Shown here: positions 22,842 through 29,912 of the stretch, in pieces
How the letters are laid out: each line of letters starts with the position of its first letter
Position numbering within the stretch: the stretch's first letter is position 1
Assembly (NCBI GenBank): GCA_036388635.1
Contig: DASVRL010000131.1
Location: 1 to 30,557 of the forward strand
Length of the DNA: 30,557 bases
Source: JALZHR01 sp036388635
GTDB taxonomy: Bacteria > Acidobacteriota > Blastocatellia > Pyrinomonadales > Pyrinomonadaceae
Direction: 5' to 3'
Position numbers and translations under genes: made by a program
The notes under the pieces: generated by a model
What the model saw: the letters and a program-made list of their open reading frames with translations, nothing else
Databases searched by the model: none
What the model was told of the DNA's origin: nothing

Positions 22842-23984
22842 TCAGGATTTGTTCGGTTTCAGGTATTTTCTGCCTTTCAGCTTTGACGGCAGTAAGTCTT
22901 CTTTCGTGTATTTTTCGTAGCCTTTGCCGTAATCGAGTTGTTTCATCAACTTGGTCGGCGCGTTGCGAAGCTTTAGAGGCACGGGCAGATTCCCGTATTT
23001 TGACGCGTCTTCCAGAGCTTCCATATAAGCGTTATAAGCGCTTTTGTCTTTCGGGCAGTTCGACAGGTACGCGACGCCGTGTGCGAGATTGATGCCGGCT
23101 TCCGGCAAGCCGACGGTTTCGACCGCGCGAAAAACGGCGTTGGCGACGACCAGCGCGGTCGGCTGCGCCAGCCCGATATCTTCGGAAGCGAAAATCACCA
23201 TCCGGCGCGCGATAAATTTCGGGTCTTCGCCCGCGTCAATCATCCTTGCCAGATAATAAATCGCCGCGTCCGGCTGGCTGGCGCGCATCGACTTGATAAA
23301 AGCGCTGATAACGTTGTAATGCTCCTCGCCCTTTTTGTCGTAGCGCAGGAATTTCGCCTGCAAAGTGTCCTGTAAGGTTTCGACCGTGATTTTTTCGTAA
23401 AACCGCACCGTGTTTTCAATCATCGTGATAGCCTGGCGCGCGTCGCCGTTTGCCATTGCCACCAGCCAATCTTTTGCTTCCCGGTCTAATTCGTAGCCGG
23501 TGCGGTCGATGATTTCCGCCATATCCGCATCGGTCAGTTCTTCGAGGACGAAAACGCGCAGGCGCGAAAGCAGCGCCGGGATGACTTCAAAGCTCGGATT
23601 TTCGGTCGTCGCGCCGATTAAAACCAGCTCGCCCGATTCGACAAACGGCAGTAGAAAATCCTGCTGAGCTTTATTGAAACGATGAATCTCGTCGAGAAAA
23701 AGCACGCGCGGGCTAGCTTCTGAGCGCGGCTTGTTAATGATTTTGCGAATATCATCTTTGCCGGCGGAAACGGCGGAAAGCTCGTAAAAGTCGGCGTGAA
23801 TCGCGCTGGCATACATCCGCGCCAGCGTCGTTTTGCCCGTTCCGGGCGTGCCCCACAGAATAAACGAAAAAACGTGACCCTGTTCGATGGCGATGCGCAA
23901 GGGCTTGCCCTCGCCGACGAGATGCTTCTGCCCGACGAATTCGTCGAGCGTCAAAGGTCTGATTCTGCTGGCTAAAGGCTCCAT
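22842..23984 (-). CDS. rarA: Replication-associated recombination protein A (RarA/MgsA)
   Basis: RarA is a clamp-loader-like AAA+ ATPase that acts at stalled replication forks and single-strand gaps. The 380-residue product has MEPLASRIRPLTLDEFVGQ, Walker A GTPGTGKT (45-52), Walker B LFLDEIHRF, sensor 1 GATTENPSFEV, the arginine-finger region ALLSRLRVFVLEEL, and the C-terminal tetramerisation domain (DAAIYYLARMIDAGEDPKFIARRM, ASEDIGLA). It ends with LKGRKYL, as in most homologues. It is somewhat shorter than the E. coli protein (447). I chose the ATG at 23984; the open frame to 24044 runs through a short-period repeat. The CsbD-like gene lies upstream on the same strand. Confidence 0.94.
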   Translation of the reverse strand: MEPLASRIRPLTLDEFVGQKHLVGEGKPLRIAIEQGHVFSFILWGTPGTGKTTLARMYASAIHADFYELSAVSAGKDDIRKIINKPRSEASPRVLFLDEIHRFNKAQQDFLLPFVESGELVLIGATTENPSFEVIPALLSRLRVFVLEELTDADMAEIIDRTGYELDREAKDWLVAMANGDARQAITMIENTVRFYEKITVETLQDTLQAKFLRYDKKGEEHYNVISAFIKSMRASQPDAAIYYLARMIDAGEDPKFIARRMVIFASEDIGLAQPTALVVANAVFRAVETVGLPEAGINLAHGVAYLSNCPKDKSAYNAYMEALEDASKYGNLPVPLKLRNAPTKLMKQLDYGKGYEKYTKEDLLPSKLKGRKYLKPNKS

Positions 23985-23990
23985 AATTAA

Positions 23991-24080
23991 TGCAAAACGG
24001 CGAAAATGCAAAATGTAAAATTCAATTCGGAACTCAAAATTCAAAATTATTCGGCATTTGGCACTTTGCGTTTTGCGTTT
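23991..24080. repeat. Short-period inverted repeats between the CsbD-like gene and rarA
   Basis: GCAAAACGGCGAAAATGCAA-type units at 23992-24014 face CATTTGGCACTTTGCGTTTT-type units at 24055-24074, with AACTCAAAATTCAAAATT between them (24031-24048). The right arm overlaps the last base pairs of the CsbD-like gene's TAA stop (24079-24081). The middle unit is the same family as 2836-2907. Confidence 0.6.
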
Positions 24081-24294
24081 ATGACTCTTCGTGTTCGGTT
24101 TCCGTCAGAATTCGCGCGCTGTCCTGGTGGGCTTTGCCGACGCTGTCGTTAAATTCGCCTTCGGCAGTGGTTACGGGGTCGCCGGTGATAATGCCGCCGA
24201 TGATTTCGAGATTGCCTATAATTCTCTGCCCCGCGCCTTTTAGATTTTCTGCGGTTAAATCTTCTTCCTGAAGAATGTCGTCTTTTTCCGTCAT
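24079..24294 (-). CDS. CsbD-like small stress protein
   Basis: The 71-residue protein fits the CsbD pattern, a small hydrophilic helical stress protein: NLKGAGQRIIGNLEIIGGIITGD (a version of K-G-x-x-K-x-x-x-G...G-x-x-T-G-D) then TAEGEFNDSVGKAHQDSARI. The middle is more hydrophobic than usual CsbD members, so this is a divergent relative. The ATG has a strong AGGAGG site four bases upstream. It precedes rarA by 94 bp on the same strand and is divergent from the MFS gene. CsbD proteins are induced by general stress; the biochemical role is unknown. Confidence 0.6.
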   Translation of the reverse strand: MTEKDDILQEEDLTAENLKGAGQRIIGNLEIIGGIITGDPVTTAEGEFNDSVGKAHQDSARILTETEHEES

Positions 24295-24347
24295 TTTTCC
24301 TCCTTGTTTCCGGCTCTAATTTTAACACAAGCCGCGCGGTTTTTGTT

Positions 24348-24369
24348 TTCGGTTCGCCGGCGAACCGAA
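24348..24369. promoter_or_regulatory. Perfect 22-bp palindrome between CsbD-like and MFS genes
   Basis: TTCGGTTCG-CCGG-CGAACCGAA is a perfect dyad. It lies about 28 bp upstream of the proposed -10 of the MFS gene and 54 bp from the CsbD-like start, so it could be an operator for either. It is followed on the plus strand by TTTTT and could also fold as a 9-bp terminator-like hairpin, but no plus-strand gene lies upstream that would need one. Confidence 0.55.
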
Positions 24370-24396
24370 TTTTTCCGGATTTTCAGGCAAACTTTT

Positions 24397-24402
24397 TATA
24401 CA
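24397..24402 (+). promoter_or_regulatory. Possible -10 element of the MFS gene
   Basis: TATACA lies 50 bp before the MFS ATG. Any -35 near 24372-24379 (TTTCCGGA) is weak, which would suit a promoter that needs an activator at the palindrome just upstream. Confidence 0.35.
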
Positions 24403-24452
24403 TCAAATTTTTCAGTAAAGTAGAAGCAGCGAATAAATTGCCAAGGGGAAAA

Positions 24453-26066
24453 ATGGAAGAAGTTTCAGAAACCAGAACTTTCGGCGAGCGGCAGGAAAAG
24501 CCGACTCTGGAAATGACATCGCGCCGCCGCTGGGCGGTGACCATCGGCGTGATGACGGGAATGTTTCTCGCCGCGCTGGAAGCCACCGTCGTCGGCACGG
24601 CGATGCCGACCGTTATCGCTTCGCTCGGCGGTTTAAATCATTATAGCTGGGTGTTTTCCGCGTATTTAATCACCTCGACCGTAACCGTTCCCGTTTGGGG
24701 AAAGCTCTCGGATTTATACGGCAGGCGCCTGCTTTATCAAATCGGCATCGGCGTTTTTCTGCTCGGCTCGATGCTGTCGGGCGTTTCCGCTTCGATGGAG
24801 CAGTTGATCGTCTTCCGCGCGATTCAAGGGCTTGGCGCGGGCGCGCTGATTCCTTTGGGAATGACGATTATCGGCGATATTTTCACGTTGTCCGAACGCG
24901 CGCGGATGCAGGCTTTGTTCAGCGGCGTGTGGGGATTTTCCAGCGTCGTCGGTCCGATTGTCGGCGGATTTATCACCGACCAATTGTCGTGGCGCTGGGT
25001 TTTTTATATCAATCTGCCGGTCGGTTTGGCGGCGGCGGCGATTATCGGGATAGCTCTGAAAGAACCGAAAGTTCACACGCGTCCGGCGATTGATTACGCG
25101 GGCGCGACGCTTCTGATGGCGGCGATTACTTTGCTGATGCTCGGCTTGGTCGAAGGCGGAACCGGTTTCGCGGCTTTAGTCTCTCCGCGAAATCTCGCGT
25201 TTTTTGCCGCTTTTGCGGTTTTGATGGCGATTTTCGTCTGGGTCGAGCGCCGCGCTGCCGACCCGATAATTCCGTTTCGGCTTTTTCGCAACCGGACGGT
25301 CGCCGTTTCCATCTACGCCGGTTTTCTGGCGGGCGTGGCGATGTTCGGCGCGATTTCCTTTGTGCCGCTTTTCGCGCAGGGCGCGCTCGGCTCGACCGCG
25401 ACCGAAGCCGGTTCATTGTTAACGCCGCTAATGCTCAGCTGGGTCGGAATGTCGGTCGTCGGCGGGCATCTGCTGCTGCGCGTCGGTTATCGCTCGATTA
25501 GTATTGTCGGCTTCGTTTTTCTGACCATCGGTTTCGTTTTCCTGTCGCTGTTCGAGCGCGAAACGGCGCGCTTCTGGCTGTATGTCGATTTGGTTTTAAT
25601 CGGCGCGGGACTCGGCTTGACGATGCTGACGCTGCTGATTGCCTCGCAGCACGCCGTCAAACGAACCGAGCTCGGCGTCGCTACTTCGCTCAATCAATTC
25701 TCGCGCTCCATCGGCGGCGCGGTCGGCGTGGCGATAATGGGCGCGGTGCTTTCCGCCGGGCTGGCGGCGCAGCTAAATTATGCGGCACAAAGCGAAAATG
25801 CCGCCATCACGATCGAACAAGCCGCCGAATTTGCCGCCAATCCGAACGCTTTAATCGAGCCGCAGGCGCAGGCTGACGTTTCGCCCGCGACGCTGGAAGT
25901 TTTGCGCTCGGCGATGGCAAGCGCGATTCACCGCGTTTTCTGGGTCGGAACGGTGCTGGCAGCGCTCGCGCTGCTGGTTTCGCTGTTTCTGCCCCGCGCG
26001 GGTCAGGAAAAGGACTCGGCTGAGGCGGATTCGATATCCGAGATGGATTCGATAAAAGTATCGTGA
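24453..26066 (+). CDS. MFS multidrug exporter, DHA2 (EmrB/QacA) family, 14 helices
   Basis: This is a proton-coupled inner-membrane exporter of 537 residues. After a polar N-terminus of about 30 residues come 14 predicted helices, the number typical of DHA2. Family motifs are visible: LAALEATVVGTAMPTVIASLGG (motif D1, about 43-64), WGKLSDLYGRR (motif A), RAIQGLGAGALIPLGMTIIGD (motif B) and GPIVGGFITDQLSWRWVFYINLPVG (motif C, antiporter signature). A periplasmic loop before the last helix (about 450-500) is long and Ala/Glu-rich. I chose the ATG at 24453 with AAGGGGA seven bases upstream, over a TTG at 24438. It is transcribed alone; the palindrome upstream may control it. Substrates are unknown. 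Confidence 0.93.
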   Translation: MEEVSETRTFGERQEKPTLEMTSRRRWAVTIGVMTGMFLAALEATVVGTAMPTVIASLGGLNHYSWVFSAYLITSTVTVPVWGKLSDLYGRRLLYQIGIGVFLLGSMLSGVSASMEQLIVFRAIQGLGAGALIPLGMTIIGDIFTLSERARMQALFSGVWGFSSVVGPIVGGFITDQLSWRWVFYINLPVGLAAAAIIGIALKEPKVHTRPAIDYAGATLLMAAITLLMLGLVEGGTGFAALVSPRNLAFFAAFAVLMAIFVWVERRAADPIIPFRLFRNRTVAVSIYAGFLAGVAMFGAISFVPLFAQGALGSTATEAGSLLTPLMLSWVGMSVVGGHLLLRVGYRSISIVGFVFLTIGFVFLSLFERETARFWLYVDLVLIGAGLGLTMLTLLIASQHAVKRTELGVATSLNQFSRSIGGAVGVAIMGAVLSAGLAAQLNYAAQSENAAITIEQAAEFAANPNALIEPQAQADVSPATLEVLRSAMASAIHRVFWVGTVLAALALLVSLFLPRAGQEKDSAEADSISEMDSIKVS

Positions 26067-26545
26067 GAATAAAACGCGGGTGGAAACAATAAACAATTAA
26101 ATATTCCGCAAAGCATTCGCGTAAATTCATCTTCGCCGCCGTCTTCCGACCGGCGCGGATATTTGCGGTATAAGCGCCGGTTTCAAGCCGGTTTATATGT
26201 GAATTCCGCTTTTAAATTCGCTGCACATTGTCTTTAGTCCTTTCATATAACGGCTGTCGAAATCAGTATAAAGAAGAAAAACTTCGCCGCTCGCCGCCGC
26301 GAAATAATACTTGTTTCGCCGATTAAATTTTTACCCGCTGCGCCGTTTGCTTATTTTCCGGCTCGAATCAAAAACTCTTTATTTTAATCTTTCGCAATTT
26401 CAGGCAGTCTCGCGCGTCTCATTTCCGGCGCAAAGTTTGATGAGGTTCAAATAGTTTCGCCGGGAAAAAGTAATCTGCGAAGGCTGAAAAATCTCTGGCT
26501 TTTTGCGGAAAAATACTTATAATAGCTGGTGTCGAATCCTAGCCG
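26067..26545. other. 479-bp gap after the MFS gene
   Basis: No gene is seen on either strand. It contains an inverted repeat ACCGGCGC (26149-26156) / GCGCCGGT (26174-26181), continuing into CCGGTTTCAAGCCGG (26177-26191). This resembles dispersed palindromic elements found between genes. The right end carries the promoter of the M15-like gene. The rest is AT-rich without recognisable motifs, and no classic terminator follows the MFS stop. Confidence 0.55.
26495..26523 (+). promoter_or_regulatory. Promoter of the M15-like gene, perfect TATAAT
   Basis: TATAAT (26518-26523) lies 22 bases before the ATG at 26546. CTGGCT (26495-26500), 17 bases upstream, is a poor -35. The leader would be only about 15 bases. 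Confidence 0.5.
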
Positions 26546-27478
26546 ATGAAATCACATAAAATTAGAATATTTTCGCTGTTGTTATTGTTCCTTGGCGTTC
26601 AATTACTGGAAGTGCATTCGCAAAAAAGTCTCGCGGAGACGCCGGATTTTCGCGCGATTCTACAGAAAAAGCTTGACGATTTTCAAAAGATTGTCACAAA
26701 AAACGGGCAGCAGATAAAGACCAAAGGTGTAGAACTGGCGGAAATTTGTTCGATTGATACGGACACGGTTGCCCGCCGGGTTTTCGCCGATTACGGCGCG
26801 ATTTTTGTCGCCGAGGAAGTGGAATTTCCCCGAAAATGTATTTTTCTAAATGAACAGGAAGTTTCGACTTATCAAAATTCGGCTGCGGCGAAGACCGAAA
26901 CCATTGACGGCACAACGATAACGCTTCAGGAAGAAGCGATGGAAGATTTGCTCAAGGCGCGCCGGGAAGCGGCGAAACGCAATCTTAAAATCACGCCGCG
27001 CGGCGGCTCAATCGCCGCCAGGCGTTCTTACACCGATACGCAGAGACTCTGGGATTCGCGGTTTTCTCCGGGGCTTAAACACTGGGTCGGAAAAAGAAAA
27101 ATTTCGCGGCAGGAAGCCGAACGCGTAAGAAGCCTGCCGGTACAGCAGCAGGTGGCAAAAGTTCTGGAATGGGAAAGCAGAGGCTGGTTTTTCAGCACGG
27201 ATTTTTCGAAATCGATTCTGTATTCGGTCGCCGCGCCCGGCGCTTCGCAGCACCTTTTTATGCTGGCGCTCGACGTCGAGCAATTCGCCAATCCGGCGGT
27301 GCGTGAAATTTTAGCGCAGCACGGCTGGTTTCAGACGGTGCAGAGCGATTTGCCGCATTTTACTTATCTCGGGCTAAAAGAAACCGAGCTTCCCGCGAAA
27401 GGATTAAGGGCGGTTTTTTTCGGCGGGCAAAAATTCTGGATACCGAATCTGAAAGCGAACATCGATAAAAATTCATAA
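26546..27478 (+). CDS. Exported M15/VanY-like peptidase-fold protein with altered active site
   Basis: The 310-residue protein has a signal peptide (about 1-25) and a novel N-terminal part (30-150). The C-terminal region shows the LAS/M15 zinc pattern of D-Ala-D-Ala (carboxy)peptidases. SQHLFMLALDV (234-244) matches SxHxxGxAxD with His236 and Asp243, and SDLPHFTYLG (267-276) matches ExWH with His271. Spacings equal those of VanX (H116-D123, E181-H184). Two key positions differ: the conserved Gly is Met239 and the catalytic Glu is Asp268. It may therefore be a slow or specialised enzyme, or a binding protein. A paralogue at 29913 shares the middle and C-terminal parts. A 15-bp hairpin terminator follows. 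Family membership is my inference from motif spacing. Confidence 0.6.
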   Translation: MKSHKIRIFSLLLLFLGVQLLEVHSQKSLAETPDFRAILQKKLDDFQKIVTKNGQQIKTKGVELAEICSIDTDTVARRVFADYGAIFVAEEVEFPRKCIFLNEQEVSTYQNSAAAKTETIDGTTITLQEEAMEDLLKARREAAKRNLKITPRGGSIAARRSYTDTQRLWDSRFSPGLKHWVGKRKISRQEAERVRSLPVQQQVAKVLEWESRGWFFSTDFSKSILYSVAAPGASQHLFMLALDVEQFANPAVREILAQHGWFQTVQSDLPHFTYLGLKETELPAKGLRAVFFGGQKFWIPNLKANIDKNS

Positions 27479-27517
27479 AAAAAGTCAGCGGCTATCAAAT
27501 CAAGCCGCTGACTTTTT
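27479..27517. terminator. Bidirectional terminator, 15-bp perfect stem
   Basis: AAAAAGTCAGCGGCT (27479-27493) pairs with AGCCGCTGACTTTTT (27503-27517) around a 9-base loop. The T-runs on both strands make it a textbook bidirectional terminator between the convergent M15-like and L,D-transpeptidase genes. Confidence 0.93.
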
Positions 27518-27538
27518 CCTTCGATTATTTTCCTCTGA

Positions 27539-28942
27539 CTACTGACTGACCAAATTTACCGGCGCCGGATAACCTTTGCCTTGCAGCTGGGCAATCTGGA
27601 AGGTAACTTCCTTTTTGCCCTTTGTATTTTTGGTGACCGCGCCGCTGTTTGAATTCGAATTTTTATTTTTATTATTCGAGGCGCCGGTATTGGAATTCGC
27701 ATTGCCGGTGTTCGAATTATTGCTCGCGTCAACCGGATTTCCCTGAGCGTCGAAAGCCATCTGCCGCAATCCGTTCAGGATATTTTCGCGGTCCTGCGCG
27801 TTCAGGCTGTCGAGCGAGACGCCGTAAACGTCGAGCACGCGGCGCAGGTTTTCTTCCGTGTTCGTTCCGCGCTCGTAAACGTCGCGGTAAATTTTCAAAA
27901 CGCCGTTTTCGACGACGATGGTTTCGTAACGAAGCTCGACCTGAACCGGAGTTTTGAGCTTGACGTCTTTGGTTTCCGTTTTTTGTTTTTCGTAGCCGGC
28001 AACCGTCTGCGGCGTTAATTCGGTTCCGCTCAGCTTTGCCAGTTCCAGCGCAAAATCTTTGACCTGCGAGTTCGTCAGACCGACGCAGCCGTGCGAGGCG
28101 AAATTGCCGAGCCGAGCCGCCGATTTTCCGCCGTGTATCAGCGACGGCAAGCCGATGGGAATTTTAATCGGTCCCAGAGGATTCAATTTGCTTCCGGCTT
28201 CGACTTTTTTTCCGGGCTGGACTTTGCCTTTCACCCAGGGCTCGTCGGGCGGCGTCCAGGTCGGATTAAAGATAATATTGCTCGCCTTGCGGATGCCTTT
28301 CGGCAGCGGGAATTCCGGGTAGCCGATACCGACTTTGTAAGTTTTGACGAGTTTTCCGTCCTGAAAAACGTCCATCCGGTATGCCGGAGCGTTGACGACG
28401 ATCCGCGAATCGGTCGGCAGCGCATTCGGTTTCGCCGCCGCCGCTGTAGTCGTGCCCGTTTCGCTTTCGCCGCCTTCCCAGCGCTGGCGCACCAATTCAA
28501 AAAATCTATTGGCTTTTTCTTCGCCCAGCAGCTGGCGAATTTCTTTGTTGGCGCGTTCCGTTTCGGCGCGCGTCGAGCCCGAATAATTATCGGTTTCTTC
28601 ATCGCTCAGATTCCCGACGGCTTCGCCCGAAACCTGTTTTAATTTCCCGATTTGCTCGTCGGACAATTGCAGTTTCGTCTTCAGCTCGGCGGCAAACTGC
28701 TCGTCGCTGAACATCGCGTCCAGAACCGGCAGAGTAACCGGCATTGCCAGCGCGACTTCCGTGTTTTCCGCCGGTTTGGCGACGTTGGTATTCATCGCGA
28801 CGGTCGTATTTTCCGGATTCGTGTTTATGTTGGCGGCGGTATTCGTATTGCCTTGCTGCGGCGGCGCGCAGCCGTAAAAACTAAGTAAAGTCAAGGTGAA
28901 AAATAGCGCGAATATTTTCGATTGATATAATTTCATAGCCAT
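27539..28942 (-). CDS. L,D-transpeptidase (YkuD domain) lipoprotein
   Basis: Such enzymes make 3-3 cross-links in peptidoglycan or attach proteins to it. The 467-residue protein has a signal with a possible lipobox ending FYGC (Cys25) and an Asn/Thr-rich linker (30-62). A helical LTXXQ-like segment follows (about 76-155, LQLSDEQIGKLKQV). The YkuD domain (about 178-305) carries the HGG (270-272) and SHGCVGLTN (283-291) motifs with catalytic Cys286. A second helical part follows (about 340-400), then an Asn/Ser-rich tail (NSNTGNANSNTG and similar, about 407-440) and a conserved-looking end. The Spy-like segment before the catalytic domain is unusual. The start may be Met1 or Met3. It lies between the two M15-like paralogues and beside an M23 peptidase on the same strand. 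Confidence 0.9.
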   Translation of the reverse strand: MAMKLYQSKIFALFFTLTLLSFYGCAPPQQGNTNTAANINTNPENTTVAMNTNVAKPAENTEVALAMPVTLPVLDAMFSDEQFAAELKTKLQLSDEQIGKLKQVSGEAVGNLSDEETDNYSGSTRAETERANKEIRQLLGEEKANRFFELVRQRWEGGESETGTTTAAAAKPNALPTDSRIVVNAPAYRMDVFQDGKLVKTYKVGIGYPEFPLPKGIRKASNIIFNPTWTPPDEPWVKGKVQPGKKVEAGSKLNPLGPIKIPIGLPSLIHGGKSAARLGNFASHGCVGLTNSQVKDFALELAKLSGTELTPQTVAGYEKQKTETKDVKLKTPVQVELRYETIVVENGVLKIYRDVYERGTNTEENLRRVLDVYGVSLDSLNAQDRENILNGLRQMAFDAQGNPVDASNNSNTGNANSNTGASNNKNKNSNSNSGAVTKNTKGKKEVTFQIAQLQGKGYPAPVNLVSQ

Positions 28943-29038
28943 AAAATTCTTTTCTGTTTTCGTAATTTATGCCTTGTTTTGATGCACAATGTTTTCGACA
29001 GTAAGCGTAAAGCAAAAATTATACCTTTACCGAAAGAA

Positions 29039-29100
29039 CTGAAAACCGGGAATGGTTTTCAGCTCTCGGTTCGTCAGTTCTCAATTTTCAGTTTTCAGTT
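29039..29100. repeat. CAGTTTTCAGTTTTCAGTT-type repeat with hairpin after the M23 gene
   Basis: CTGAAAACC (29039-29047) pairs perfectly with GGTTTTCAG (29054-29062) around GGGAAT, and TTTTCAGTTTTCAGTTCAG units follow (29083-29101). The repeat encodes the end and TGA stop (29095-29097) of the M23 gene. The hairpin may act as its terminator. Confidence 0.65.
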
Positions 29101-29850
29101 CAGTCTGGCTTCGATGCCGTTTCTGAGCAGCGGAAACGGGTTTATATAATTGCCTTCGAAGTAGCGCGCCGGGTCGTTGGGAATCGAAATTGAAAAATGC
29201 AGGTGATAATTTCCCGCTCCGGAGTTGCCCGTATCACCGACGTAGCCGATAACGGTGCCCTGTTTGACAAAATCTTTTTCCCTGAGATTGTCGGCGCGTT
29301 TTTGCAGGTGAGCATAATAATAAACATACTTTTTGTCGGCGCTGTATTGATAGATGGTGATGCCGCCGAGCTTGCTGTCAAAAAACTTGGCGATTTCGCC
29401 GTCCGCCGCGGCGATAACCGGAGTTCCCGCCGGAGCCATAATGTCGATAGCGTCGTGAACGCGCCCGCCGGAGCGCGAAGCCGCAAAAGTGTCGGTCAGT
29501 TGCTCGCGCCTGATGCCGGCGACCGGAATCATCAGAGCGCCCGCCGGGGCGGGAGACGCCGCGCTGTTCTGATTGGAAATTTGATTGGCGTTTGTATTAA
29601 TATTCGTTTCGGTATTGATGTTGGCATTATCGACCGCGTTGACATTCACATCGACAATCGAAGGCACGGGAAGCGGCGACGGAACGGGCGTCTCTTCGGT
29701 TTTGACTTTGACATCAGCCAGAGATGAATTATCCGGGTAAATATAACCGACGATAAATTTTTCATAAATAAAAAAACCGGCAAAAGCGTGTAGCGCCAGT
29801 AAATAAATCACCAGAAAAATTCTTTTGATAATTTGCCCGAACCATTTCAT
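29095..29850 (-). CDS. M23 (LytM/lysostaphin-type) peptidase, membrane anchored
   Basis: The 251-residue protein has an N-terminal membrane anchor (about 8-30), a Pro/Asn-rich linker (45-100, with VDVNVNAVDNANINTETN) and a C-terminal M23 domain (about 108-245). The zinc site is complete: VHDAIDI gives His132 and Asp136, and YHLHFSI gives His216 and His218, with His181 in YAHLQK as the general base. Enzymes of this kind cut peptide cross-links in peptidoglycan; with a full site it is probably active. I chose ATG 29850; the frame extends to a TTG at 29904. It is divergent from the second M15-like gene (62 bp between starts) and upstream of the L,D-transpeptidase gene. Confidence 0.9.
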   Translation of the reverse strand: MKWFGQIIKRIFLVIYLLALHAFAGFFIYEKFIVGYIYPDNSSLADVKVKTEETPVPSPLPVPSIVDVNVNAVDNANINTETNINTNANQISNQNSAASPAPAGALMIPVAGIRREQLTDTFAASRSGGRVHDAIDIMAPAGTPVIAAADGEIAKFFDSKLGGITIYQYSADKKYVYYYAHLQKRADNLREKDFVKQGTVIGYVGDTGNSGAGNYHLHFSISIPNDPARYFEGNYINPFPLLRNGIEARLN

Positions 29851-29912
29851 AAGATAAATTGTAGAAGGTAAAAATAATAACCACAAGATTTTTATTTGAA
29901 TCAAATAAATTA

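Noticed and set aside
23985..24044. Longer RarA from an upstream start
   Set aside because: The extension comes from an AT repeat, and RarA proteins begin close to the PLASRIRP motif.
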